Assembly (NCBI RefSeq): GCF_017654505.1
Contig: NC_054537.1
Coordinates: 72,350,618 to 72,414,617, forward strand
From: Polyodon spathula
Lineage: Eukaryota; Chordata; Actinopteri; Acipenseriformes; Polyodontidae
Direction: 5' to 3'
Length of the DNA: 64,000 bases
Part shown: positions 24,240 through 35,822 of the stretch, piece by piece
Layout: each line of letters opens with the position of its first letter
How positions within the stretch are numbered: position 1 is the first letter of the stretch
Made by a program: the position numbers and the translations under genes
The notes under the pieces: model-generated
Told to the model about the DNA's origin: nothing
Seen by the model: only the letters and a program-made list of their open reading frames with translations
The model's database searches: none

Positions 24240-24420
24240 ATATAGCTTTTTTATATCCAATTACTTTACCCCAGTTTTCTTCCCAGGTAACATTCCCTCA
24301 CTGAAGCAACTCGGTTCAGAATTGAAGTTCAGTGGGTGTCCTCTAATCGGTATTTAAACCCAGGACCACGACAGCTGATGTCAGCAAGCTACTGACCCTG
24401 GAAAGGCCAGCCCTGCATGT
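24240..24420 (-). repeat. Possible tRNA-derived SINE remnant
   Basis: On the minus strand a B-box-like cctgggtttaaatacc follows, at tRNA-like distance, gggctggcctttccagggtc agtagc. This suggests a decayed tRNA-type head, with a body running to about 24240. There is no recognisable tail or target duplication. It may equally be unrelated sequence. Confidence 0.25.
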
Positions 24421-27400
24421 ATTTGCTTGAGTTTATTATGCACCTGTCCAGTAGGGGCCACTACAGCACAGTGAGGTGACAGTCCCTGATGATTTATAAA
24501 GTTGTTTTGGCTGAGCTACTAACTCCTATTTAGCTTTACTGAAAGATGGATTTGAAATAATTCTTTATGCATAAAATGGTTGAAAGTTACGTGGTTAAAT
24601 AGTTTAATAAATATTTCCTAGAAATAAAAAAAAAAAACTAAGGAGCTCTGTAGGAATTAGGTTCATTTAGAAAAAAAACAACAAAAACCTGATTGTGTAT
24701 TCACAGTGGAAGTGTGACGTATAATCAACATTACATTCCATTTCCAAAAAAATTACATATAATACATGACTTTACAACTCAGGGTTATTCGATGCCTTGT
24801 GGCTCCTCAGTAAAGTAAAAATGTGTGACAGAAAAACAAATTAAAAGAAAGAGCGCTGATGATCTGGTCGGTTATAAGTCGGTAGCTTAGGTCACAATTG
24901 AAATGAACTCGGCAGCATCGAATAGACAAAACCACAAATGACTCATTCCGAACATTTTGTTTTTCTTGAGCTTCAGTATAACAGAGCTTAAATTTGTCCT
25001 GTATGACCTCTTATTGGTAGTTTAAGAAGTGTGACTTTTCAGTTCAAGCAAAGTTGTGGCATGTATGTTTAAAAAGTATGAATCTCGTAACCGTACAATT
25101 GAAGCTGTCTTTGGCAAATGTAAACAAACAGGGCAGCTTTCTTTTAACATATTAAAAATGCACAATACTTTGACTTTTCTTCAACACTAAATAACATTTA
25201 CAAAAAAAAAAAAAAAAAAAAAATAAGACCAACTAAAAAAACAAGTTTGATGTTATAAAAAGTCTTAAGGCCAATGGGACAGCCTTGAAACAACAAAGGG
25301 CACGGTGAACTTAAGCTTTTTCACCATTGGAAACTAAGTACTGCCCCAGGCTCAGCATGCTACTCAGCTGGCATGTGACATGGTTCAACTTCTTTTCATA
25401 CCATTGCCTTGTGATGTGCCTACACTTTATTTCCTTATACATGTAGTTCCTTTTGGGTGGTCAAGGGCACGGTGTAGATGGAGCAGGGAAATAAACAAAG
25501 TCTAGTACGGGTTTTAAGGAAAACAAAAGGGTGGTTTATTCCAGCTAAACAGAATTATTTACATTGGCAGGACCGGGTGAGGACAGGTGTACATTAACTA
25601 AACAAAAAGAACAGTTTAACAAAAATCACCAACAGGGTTCGCGAACAGTCCTGATGTGGAGGATCGTCTCCATTTCCGTCACCAGTATAAGGTTCAAGTA
25701 ACTACAGACAAGAAAAAAATCTGAAATAAATCAGAAATATGCTAACTTTGGGCAACATTATTCATAGACATGGGGTGAAAACAGGATGACACCTCTGCTA
25801 CAAATATTCTGAGTGCCTGTCTTGCTGACATTAAAAAAAAAAAAAAAAAAAAAAAAAATTACGTTTAAAAATATTTTAATGTTAAACTCAAATACAACAG
25901 AAATGATGATTCTGGGATCTCAGAAATAACAAAATAATATACATTTGTCTACTTTTTTCCTTGGCAGTTTATCTCCTGAATTTAGAGCACAAAGACCCAG
26001 CTCTTTCTTTGAGCCACACATTAGAAATGTCACTAAAATTATGATTTTTTTCATCTAAAAAAGATATTTTCTCTGGTACTTGTAGCCATGTTGTATCTCG
26101 TCTGTAACTTGTACAAAGTGCTGCTGCTAAAGTTTTAACAGGGAAAAAGAGAGAAGAACACATTACCCCTGTGTGAGCCTCGTTACATTGACAAAGAGAT
26201 GCATAGGTGAGTAGTGCACCTCTCTTTCTAGGAATGAAAGACAAATGGTTTACCAGCAATTTCAAAGAAACTATTTAACTATTAAACTGGTCACTGATTA
26301 CAAGTACAGGTTAATACCATTTTTCCATCTGCCACTGGCTGACTTGAAAACAATTTGAAAACAAGATTGTTTATTTCCATCAGCAGCAGATTCAATGCAT
26401 TTCATTTGGGACTGTCAAATCCTGTCACGATTTCTGGCTGGCAGCACTCAATCTATTCAATATGCACAGATGAATTATTCTTATATATTCTTTCAGTAAT
26501 ATATAACCCATTACTGCTGAAAAGCAAGAGCAGCATTCTTATTCCAATTTGTCATGCAATATTGCAAAACAGTTTTCAAGATAGGAAACAGCACACCTCT
26601 CTTCATATAAAACTAGAGTTAGCTTACATTTCCCAACTGTAGCTTTATACAATCTCAATGTGTGAGGCAATGCTTTGGTGCAGCTTTGTAAAACTATTGG
26701 CAAAATAGTTCATTGTGCTGAAGCACTGCTGTACTGAGTATCCGTGATTTGCAGTGTTGAATAAAGCAAATTGCATTCTTCAGTTTTGCGTCCAGTTTTT
26801 AATTTTTAGTTTATTTTTTAATTTAAAACCACACACACTATATTTAAACACATCTGTTTTATTGTCTTTTGCAGGCATTTCTCAAGGTAGAATGCAGGAT
26901 AACATAGTTGATCAGCTGATTGCTTGCCATTCTGGATTACACAGAACAAACTTTATATCAAATCCAAATGGAGACCACAATCAAAAATTCTAAGTTCTAA
27001 ACAGAACAGGTTATTTCAGAGTGCTTGGAATGACAGGGTGGATTGGCTGACTGGGGGTACAGCTAACAACCGTCTTTATTGCTGACCCTGTTTACTGTTC
27101 ATAAACTGTGGTAGTTTGCTCACATGGACAAAATATAGCTTTACTGAGTTTTAAAAACTGGCTATAAAACCACAGTAAGTCTAAAGACCATATCAATGCT
27201 GAAGTTAAACTTCAACTTCTGTGGCAGGTTTGCATTGAACATTTCATAGATGAGGGTGCACTAGTATTTGTTGTTGTGCACGTACAGCTTTTAAGCCATT
27301 CACATTTCTAGGTCAAGGGCTCTCCCTGTGGCAGCGGGCCAGCTGAATCCATGGTCACACATAATCCTCTGAAATAAATCAACTTTCCACAGAAATTCAC

Positions 27401-29079
27401 TGCTTGCCAGCTCCAACATAAACAGAAATGTACACCACACAGACAGGGCAGCAGTCGCTCTACACTTTGCTCTTTTGGGTAAGATAGGGGAAGATAAACA
27501 AACAATGAATTCAGGATAAATCTGATTTTATTCCCAGTAATACTTGTTATGTAATGTTATATTGTAAATGGGAGTGTACAGTATTCCGCAGCTCAACTGG
27601 CTTTAGTTGTTGATACAGTGACAAGCGCCAACAGCAATGCTTCTGTATTCATTGGTCTGGCTCAATAGAAGTCAAATTGCTCTTTAAACTGGCTTGTATA
27701 AGCTAATACAATGGCATCGAAATAGAAAACGAATTGTATTATTTGTACTTACTAGTGATAATTGGTGTCCAAGATTCTAGGACTACCAACTACCAACACC
27801 TGATTAGGAATTGCAGTTAGTGTCAAACACATATTGGATGTGTTTATGTATCTAAACACAAAAAGGCTGGATCATGGTTACATCAATTTCTTGACAGTCT
27901 CTGATGGTTTACATATCTCTAATGTATGTGGCTTACATATAGACCGGTGAAAAACTAAACAATAAGTGTAATGGCATTAGATTGTTATCAACCTCATTAC
28001 CCTGATTATGCATTCAATTTCTCCAAAAATAATGTATATGTGTACAGTTAGTAGTTGATATAGCTTTCCACACACAAAACCTAATGTCTTAATACATCTA
28101 AGATTGCCTTGCTGACACTCAAGCACTGGCACTTAATTATATAGTGACACACGTGTCAGTTTGCTTTTAAAGGAACTGAACCCGTTTATAGTCCCACTGT
28201 GCTGTTACTGCACATCCTGCCAATCATTCTGACAGGTCCATTTCTCCTGTGAGCAACCGCTGCTGGCTATTCTAGATTTAGTCAGACCAATAAAATAATA
28301 TCCAATACAAATTATCTAATGTGATATATTTTGTGTGTTATGCCTTGACGGCAACCTTCAGCGGCCAAATAATAAAAATCTAAACTCCGACTCATTATTC
28401 TTCAGAATATCTAAAGCCGGTTTAAAATACATAGGGCTAACAAAATATTTCCACTAAATCGTATGGAATATGCGTTGCATCACTTCATAGTGCTCGCATT
28501 GTTAACAATTAAATACACTCACATTTTATTACTGACCACTCCTTCAACATATCTGCACTGCTACACTTCTTGTGGGTGTGCCTGGAATCCACTTCAAGAG
28601 GTCTTTTGAGGATAACATGTACATTGAATACCTGTGAGTCACTGGAAAAGCAACAATTGGTTACTGCGTACTTGCTTCTGGGAATTTTGAAGGAACTCAG
28701 ACTCTCAAAAGCCACACATTCTCCTTCTCAATAGCAAAACCAATCTCAACTTCTTTGATGATTCACATGCTTTTAAAATCCCTGCATTCCTTTTTTTTTG
28801 TGGCTTCTTGAGACAGAATTCCTCTGGAAGGTGAAGAAATAAAATATCTTCAATAAGCAATATGTACATTTTTTTTGTTCATTAAGATCTTTGAAAAAAG
28901 TTACATTAAAAGGTTGCTTAGACTTTTACAATTGCACTGTCATTGTAGATATAAATTGTTGTAATCTAAAACTGTTCCATCCTAGTTCATATTGTATTTT
29001 AGTAGTGCTATGCTATAGTATTTGCACTTATTATAAACTACACTGTATTTAAATATTAAGCTTGCATTGTAACCCTTTA
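24421..29079. other. Long stretch with no recognised gene
   Basis: AT-rich throughout, with poly(A) tracts at 25202-25223 and 25833-25858, each preceded by unremarkable sequence. A GC-richer block at about 25440-25705 (ggtcaagggcacggtgtaga, a reversed polyadenylation-like ggtttatt, tcgtctccatttccgtcacc) has the flavour of a minus-strand LTR, but I cannot define ends. At 26874 a good-looking acceptor tattgtcttttgcag precedes a 40-codon open tail ending at 26993, with no matching family. I make no gene call. Confidence 0.45.
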
Positions 29080-29086
29080 TTGCCCT

Positions 29087-29140
29087 GTAACACCTATAAG
29101 TTGCCTTGGATAAAGGCTTCTGACAAATAAATAAATAAAT
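29087..29140 (+). repeat. L2-like LINE/SINE 3' tail
   Basis: cctataagttgccttggata aaggcttctgacaaataaat and further aaat units. This is the forward version of the tail motif seen reversed at 5881 and 20250, ending in an (AAAT)n array. Only the last ~50 bases are recognisable; the insertion is either severely 5'-truncated or decayed. Confidence 0.55.
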
Positions 29141-29838
29141 AATAATATGGTAATACCTTGGGTCTTTACAGTTATCTGTCCTATATTATTTATCTTTTTT
29201 TCACCTTTGACCTTCACCAAATACAAGCAGGGCAGAAATAGAGTAACTTCCTCCTTAAGTACCATGTACTAAAATGTATAATATTCTATGCAAAAATGTA
29301 TATAATCCAAAAGTTACAAATGTCCACAAGAATGTTAGTGAATGTTCTTGTTGTCTGTTTGGCTATAGGTGTTGGTAAACAATGCAAACAGGATGGATGT
29401 GATGAAGCCAGAACCCAGCATGACATGTGGGGGGAGCTATGCTGCTCCTGTCCTTATGATGACCTACACAAGATGGAAGTCTAGAGACCACTGGGTCACA
29501 TTTGTCATAGTTCTGCATTAGAATGAACTAGAGCAGCAACAATTTTTTTTTAACCTGCTAGGTAACTGAGTACCTTTACTATAGACTAATGCAAATGTAA
29601 TAATCTGGAGCACGTCACTTTGGGTCCAGAATCAGTCTCTTTCCATTGATTTTGGTGAGCTGTTTTATGTTAAATGACCAGAAGGTGACAGTGGTGTTAA
29701 TATGTATTGTTAGTTAGCTGGGCTTTTGTTTGATAGTTTTAGTTAAAGCATCACCACTCATTTCTTTTTGACCTTGGAACTATATGGCTTTTATGAAATT
29801 TTGGTTTCTGGAAGATATAAAGACCTAATGCTTTGATA

Positions 29839-29957
29839 TAATAATATAATAATATCTTTATTTTTATATAGCACCTTTCATAGTGGACCACCATCACAAA
29901 GTGCTTTACAGAGGTAGGCTGTGAACTGTGCATTATATGCAGAGTCACTTACAATAG
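29839..29957 (-). repeat. SINE fragment with alternative LINE tail
   Basis: On the minus strand: ctattgtaagtgactctgca tataatgcacagttcacagc ctacct, then a tail ctgtaaagcactttgtgatg gtggtccactatgaaaggtg ctatataaaaataaagatatt. The first part is the same body segment found in the CORE-SINE at 20.3 kb (ttgtaagtgactctgcagct), but the tail is different. The end (gcgctatataaaaataaag) is another common LINE-type 3' end. The tRNA head is missing. Confidence 0.55.
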
Positions 29958-30286
29958 GACATTAATGGTTTCATACTATCTGTATCTATAATTCTCTAGG
30001 ACTGTGTCAGATTGTATCATAGATATTATGCAAGAAAATATTATTGCTGCAGTCCTAGAAATCTCAGACACCATTTGAGATATGAATTTAATCGATGCAG
30101 AGTGAACACTGACCTGGACCTCTGATCCAATATTTGTGCCATATCTAGGTCATGTGCTAGTATAAAGATAGTACACTAAGCTAAACTCTTTAACCCTTTC
30201 AGTGCCTTTTAACGAGAGGTCTCAATATGGCCATGCGGGGGCCCATTTATATTTGTTTAGGTAAATTGAATTGAGATATTGGAGCA

Positions 30287-30288
<2 letters not shown>

Positions 30289-30318
<30 letters not shown>
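30289..30318. repeat. poly(C) tract, 30 bases
   Basis: Thirty consecutive C (G on the other strand), preceded by gagcaaa and followed by gaaagaaa. G-run DNA of this length can form G-quadruplexes. Its length is likely to vary and to be hard to sequence. Confidence 0.9.
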
Positions 30319-30319
<1 letters not shown>

Positions 30320-32261
30320 AAAGAAAAACATTTCTAATTTCTATGACTCTCAAATTATCTCTTCGCTATCACTTTTAATTACTGTGTATGACTAAGCAAT
30401 TGTTGTATACAGCTCCAATGTTTATTTATAGCTGTAAAATGAATGTAATGAGACAAAAAAGCACAGCACACCCCCTCTGGTTTCAACATAGGCAGATAAT
30501 GCACTGGATAGTCTTAATCAGAACACAGCCTCCACAAAACACTGTGACAAACACAGAAGAATTCATATATTCATTAGTACTACTCTGCTTTCATTTGCAT
30601 GTTAGCTGTCTCTTGCTTAGTGGTGCTGCTGCTGCTTTCTAAGGAAAACCAATTCAGGTATATAAAAAAAAAGGCTTTGTGAGCAGCTGTTATCTCAGAA
30701 AGTAGTGCAGTTCACATAAGCAAGTGCTTTTGAAAATATACAGGGTCAGGTGTAAGTGAAGTTACAGGATAAAAAGATAACCATTGACCTTCCACAGTAA
30801 CTCAGATTACATTTTAATAAAAGTACTGCATTATTTTAGCGGCTTTTTAAAATGACTAAATAAAACAATAAAAAACAACTGATAAAGTTTGCAACATTTA
30901 TTTTTGTGTGAGTGTGCATTTTATCATTAAATGAATTGTAGATCCCTCCACAAATTGTATCTGTTTTGCCTTTCCATTAGATACATAGGTCTTAAATGTG
31001 CAATTCTGAAAGAAACAGATGTCACAGCAAATGTGTCTTTTTGTTTTAAAACATAATGTCTGGTAACACTTTAGGTTAAAGTCAGTTCTCAATTTCTAAG
31101 CCTTGTTCACAGGATATTTCGTACACTTGCGCATCCTGGGCCATTTCACACTTTCTGGACTGATTTCAGCAATGTGTGCTGGGTCAAAGCATGTTACTGG
31201 CTGAAAGCAGCTCAGTCAATAGAGGAAGCATCTGGCTGGATGACAGAATAGAAGATTATTGAAGGGGTGTGGACAATTTTACCCTCTTGATGAAATTACC
31301 AAGTGAGTGCAACCCTAACTAAAAGCTTGGCTGGCAAACTAGAATTTATTTAACCAAGTGTAGTACCAGATATCATGTTTAATTATTATTATTTTTTTAA
31401 ACTGGACACCATTTTAAGAAATAGAAGTGTACAACAGGTGAGATTTAGGGAGTTATTCCTGTTAGCTAGAATCACATTATAGATTGTCTACCTTTATAGT
31501 TGATTTTTTGTTTAGTGCCACTTTTGAAAAGCTGTGTGTACTGTGATTTTGATATGCATTGTCCTATGCAGTTTTCACATTTTAGTTTATTTCATGGTAA
31601 ATATCTTGGAATATGATTAAACACGACATCACATATCACACAATTTACAGACTTGATTGTAAGCTTCCTTCCTTATACCAATCTTGTTCCTGTTTCAAGT
31701 TTAGCCGCAACACACAAGACTGGTCATCAAGTTTTGCTGGCAATGTTGGATTATGGGGATGCTGTTTATCAATCCACAACCTCAATTGCTCTGCAAAAAA
31801 CTGAACCGTCTTTAAAATAAACAATAATATTTTTATATATGCAGTTCATGACCCATAATTGTGTTGTGTATAAAAAGCAGATTTCCTCTACCTTAGTAGA
31901 AACTATGTGGTACACTGTACTCTAGTTTTGAAATCACTCCAGTTTTTTTTAAAAGAGAGAAAAGAAGGTACACTAACCTGTTTTTCTTGCAGCTGTCAGC
32001 AAAAACAAATGTTGCAATCAAGCCTTTATTTATGTTTGAGAAAAAATAAAACTCAAACCAAAAATATTGGGATTTTCTGACTTTATAACAAGTGTACAGT
32101 TTACACTTAATTGATACATTATTAATAAAGTATATAGTGGTTTGGTTATAGTTCATGCTTCCACACAGGTTTTATGAATGAAATAAAAATCTTTCTGTTG
32201 ACTTTCCAATACAGCCTTCCTGGTTTCTGCCACATTGCTACATCATTTCATATACATCATG
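30319..32261. other. No recognised gene
   Basis: AT-rich, with open frames of at most about 87 codons and no domain. Nothing to annotate. Confidence 0.55.
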
Positions 32262-32270
32262 AGGGATAAG

Positions 32271-32443
32271 TGGGGGTCAAGAAGAGCTACTTCTTTGTAG
32301 TGACCCCTGGACAACGTCTCTGATGGCAAAAATCTCTTCAAATCGAACTTACCATGCAATGCTTAAGCAAAGCAATGTTGGGCTTGGTTAGTACTTGGAT
32401 GGGAGTGCTGTAGGATGCATGTTAAGCTCATACAAATATATGT
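32271..32443 (+). repeat. 5S rRNA-derived SINE, copy 2 (deleted)
   Basis: Same non-5S head as the copy at 7.78 kb (gggggtcaagaagagctact, gtagtgacccctgg, cgtctctgatggcaaaaatc) and same 3' end (catgttaagctcatacaaat). In the 5S part, ggttagtacttggatgggag is intact, but the following gaccacctgggaatac segment is missing, and the text jumps to tgctgtaggatgcatg. Direct repeats agggataa at 32262-32269 and 32444-32451 are the target-site duplication. Two independent insertions with the same head and tail define a family. Confidence 0.75.
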
Positions 32444-32451
32444 AGGGATAA

Positions 32452-34169
32452 AAGATACAAGATGCAGCAGTCAAATCTGGTGAACTAACTAACATTTTGT
32501 GTTTCCTAAAAAGTCTAATAATGAGAATGCCCCTATAAATAAAATAAGTTACATAACTAATATGCAGATTGTCCCAGTTATGGTATGCCCGAACTGGTTT
32601 ATTATGGAAGGTCAAGCCGATCTGCAGTGTAGTAGTGCCCTGCAGTGGCGCTTCCTGATTGGTGGATTGAAGTTTTGATATTTCTAATTGTTTCTACTAT
32701 CAAATAGTTTAAGATCCATATTCAAAAAATACACTTGAGTGCTAATGCTCAAATAAGTTTGCTTTCTCAATGTGAAAAATGATTAGCCTGGCACACTTAA
32801 GTGAGCACTAACACTCAAGGTCTGTTTCTGAACATGAATTCTAGTGTGATTTAATGTGCCATTGCAGATGTGAGTCTCTGGAAGGGGGTGATAGTAAAAT
32901 ACAGGAATTAACAGAACTCTTCTGTCATCCCAAACTCCACATAGGAGCCAGGAGCATCAGTCTTTATAACACTCATTCACAACTCCCTCTTTCAGTCTGT
33001 CTGAGCTGAGAAAGCGCAGACAAGGTGTCAAGCTGTAAGAGTGGTGGTGGTGTTTTGCAGTAGGAGCGGTACGGTTTCTTACCCCCCTGCTGGGATGGTT
33101 CTTTATACTTTACATTGGAGTATGCAGATATTTGAAAGACAACACAATAGAAGCAATAGTTATTGTCACCTCCTGGTATGCAATCACACCCTGTTCCTAT
33201 ACTCAGCTTCACTTCAATGGTCTAACTGAAATCAAACTTGTCACAAAGCAGCTTTCTATAGTTATACTTGAAAAATACAGAATTTCAGTATAAAAAGCAA
33301 GCAAACAAACTAAAAGATATTAAGCAGTTTAACCCTTTAGCAGCTGCTAAAATTTAACCCTTTATCAGCTCTTAATATCTCTCATACTAGAATGAGTAGT
33401 GCATTTTTTAGGCATCAGTTTTGAACTACTAGAAGCCAACTCCTGTCCACCAAGGCTCAGACTGTTCTCCTCTTTGCTTTATGACTTGCTCAATGTGAGT
33501 TCTATCAGAGTATTTAATGAGAGTCTTGAACTGTATTTTATCTTTAAATACAAGACTTTCTTGATAGTTCTGTAACACTGTCAGTTTGTGTTTTTTTTTT
33601 TTTTTTTACAAAATAAATAAATACATTTTAAAAACTATCCATGTCTCCTTTAAAACTACAACAGCAGGGGTGTGGTGTAAGCACAGCCATTAAAAAAAGT
33701 CTCTGTATCAACAAGTTCTTTTCACTTCCTCAATCCACCGAGCTGCAGGCTGGGAGTTTAAGTTAAGGACACGTGTTGTACATGTTGTATACTCCTCTGT
33801 GTTGACAGATGGCTGCAATGCTTTGCACACACCCTTGTCATATTACTATAACTTTGTGTCAGCCCTTAAATGCATGATTCCTTTTTCACTGAACAAGAAT
33901 TTGCATGGCTTTGAACTTTGAAGAGACAGTGCAAGTGTTTGTCTTGTCTTCTACCTTTCCCCTTTAGCTACAATTGAAAGTAGTTTTTACACATTTAATA
34001 AGGTTGTAAGCCAACTGAATGCAGTAGATCAATAAGTGTCCATGTAAAATGTGCAGTTAAAATTGAAGTCCCGTTTTAAATGTTTAAATTGTTTCGTGAG
34101 CTATACAGAGGTTGGAGATGTTTTGTACATCTTATTAGAGCTGCAAGTAGTACAAGGAGCATTATTAGC
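32452..34169. other. No recognised gene
   Basis: Includes a T tract at about 33592-33607 and two near copies of ttaaccctttagcagct / ttaaccctttatcagct at 33329-33370. No exon-like or transposon-like signal. Confidence 0.5.
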
Positions 34170-34196
34170 GTGTGTGTGTGTGTGTGTGTGTGTGTG
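34170..34196. repeat. (TG)n microsatellite
   Basis: About 13 TG units followed by gggg. Confidence 0.9.
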
Positions 34197-34871
34197 GGGG
34201 TCTATAGCTTAATTTGAAAGATGTAAACAAACTGTGGTGATTAACAAGCCAGGGGGTTGCTGGTAATCAGACACCAAAGGATATTAAGACATTATCTTTG
34301 CTTCATCAGGCTACTTGGAAATGTGGTTTCCAATTTACTTTTAATCACATTAAAACCCTTTACAATGAAAACACCAACTAGCAGTGATTCAACACATCAC
34401 ATTATCAAAACTGCTTTTGATTACAGGGATTTATTTATTTATTTATTTAACTTCTCCACTGTCAGCACTGTAAACATGTAATGTACTTCACATGGACTAC
34501 AGGTCTCCACTATATTGTGTGCATAAATTGAGTAGGAGACAAAGCAAATGATGTACCACTGGTTTAGATTACTACAATGTGTACATCATGCCTCAGGGTA
34601 ATTTTCTGTCTTGTTTTAAAACTGTAAATGATACTCTTTGATCATCTTTACATTTTTAGGGAAACATAATGAGTTGCTGGTCAGGAAGTAATGACAACAG
34701 TACTGTAAATAAATCGCGCTGTTACACCAGCTTATTGAAAATAATAAATTAACAAAATAAAAGGTTTAACAAAACAAAACAAACACTGAACAAACCAAAC
34801 AAAAAGAACACTCAACCAAACAAGTATCATGCTGGTGTTGAACCAGCACAAGTACAAATTTTTTTCTTTTT

Positions 34872-34876
<5 letters not shown>

Positions 34877-34926
<50 letters not shown>
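34877..34926. repeat. (TC)n polypyrimidine tract
   Basis: About 25 TC units, preceded by T-rich sequence. Mirror-symmetric polypyrimidine DNA of this type can form triplex (H-DNA). The Ser-Leu and Arg-Glu frames over it are artefacts. Confidence 0.95.
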
Positions 34927-34929
<3 letters not shown>

Positions 34930-34967
34930 CCTCATCACTGTACACTCAACCCCGAGTGAACTAATTT

Positions 34968-35085
34968 GTGCAATCTCCGTGCCCACATGCAAATACACAT
35001 TTTACTCTGTGATTGTGCAATCGCTGTGCCTAAATACAAATATACATTTTAAATCACCTGTGCACCAATACATACACCAACAATA
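34968..35085. repeat. Short tandem array, ~46-bp unit, 2-3 copies
   Basis: gtgcaatctccgtgcccaca tgcaaatacacatttta (from 34968) is repeated with substitutions from 35015 (gtgcaatcgctgtgcctaaa tacaaatatacatttta). A third, weaker unit starts at 35060 (gtgcaccaatacatac). The surrounding 34740-35280 block has a reversed LTR-like look (A-rich edge, reversed polyadenylation motifs), but I could not fix ends. Confidence 0.5.
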
Positions 35086-35591
35086 ACACACTACATACAG
35101 CATAAAACACAAAACACAAAATACTCACCCTGGCACATGAATAGAAAAGGAATGTAGAGCTGAAATTGGTCGAACTCTTGGCTGACAGATTCCATTCAAG
35201 ATTTTCATCCTCCACTGCCTCCTTGACGGGTTTCACTAGCTTTTGGGAGATCATTATACTTCATAAATCAGCTAACTCACAGCCAAGCAGAAAGGCTTCA
35301 TTTGTCAACATTCAGTTATCCCCTCACAGCTCTGTTAGATCACTTTATTTTTGATGGGAACAGTCCCTTCCATTCATCTTGGGTCTTAATAAAAGACTAC
35401 TAAGAGTTGTTTGACATGGACTAATGTCCACTGTGGACTGGGTAGAGAACAACACACTTGTGTCCATAATTGGATCTGAATTGGGCCTCCAGGTATGAAA
35501 CGCATGAGAAGCTAATGAATAAGCCTACCACTTCAAACATTCTTCTTTCACAACTCAAACAGTCTATTCATATAATTTGTAAGGGTGAATT

Positions 35592-35822
35592 TGGAGGAAT
35601 GAGTGTGACATTAATCGTCTCACTCTGCTGGTCATCCTAGACCTGATAGCTGAATTGAGGGATGAGCTAGACCTCAGCTTGAATCTAGGGACCGCTATCC
35701 CTGCACATGTGAAAGTGCTGTGTTCTCTGCACTACTTAGTCCCTAGTTCCTTTCAGACTACATTTCTTGGCAAATTTCTGGATGTCATGCTAAAGGGCAG
35801 GCCAATACATATAATTTCCTAA
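35592..35822 (+). pseudogene. Harbinger/PIF transposase fragment
   Basis: One open stretch reads CDINRLTLLVILDLIAELRD, then SLNLGTAIPAHVKVLCSLHY and SSFQTTFLGKFLDVMLKGRP before a stop at 35820. This follows the N-terminal helical region of HARBI1-type transposases: a 'LxxxLRxxL' helix, then 'AIPAHVKVLCSLHYLxxxSFQ', then 'FLxxMLxRxxxYIxFP'. The normal 'GxSQPSVSR' helix between SFQTT and FLGKF is missing. The catalytic DDE domain is absent. The tail block at about 36145-36240 (acacttacatcaactccatt gcgtggtag) looks like further Harbinger sequence. The element is dead. Confidence 0.55.

Noticed and set aside
26874..26993. 40-codon tail after tattgtcttttgcag
   Set aside because: Good acceptor sequence, but no matching donor or domain; AT-rich chance frames of this length are common here.
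29356..29484. Cys-rich tail after ggctatag, possible terminal exon
   Set aside because: The acceptor is weak, two frames are equally open, and neither translation matches a family I know.
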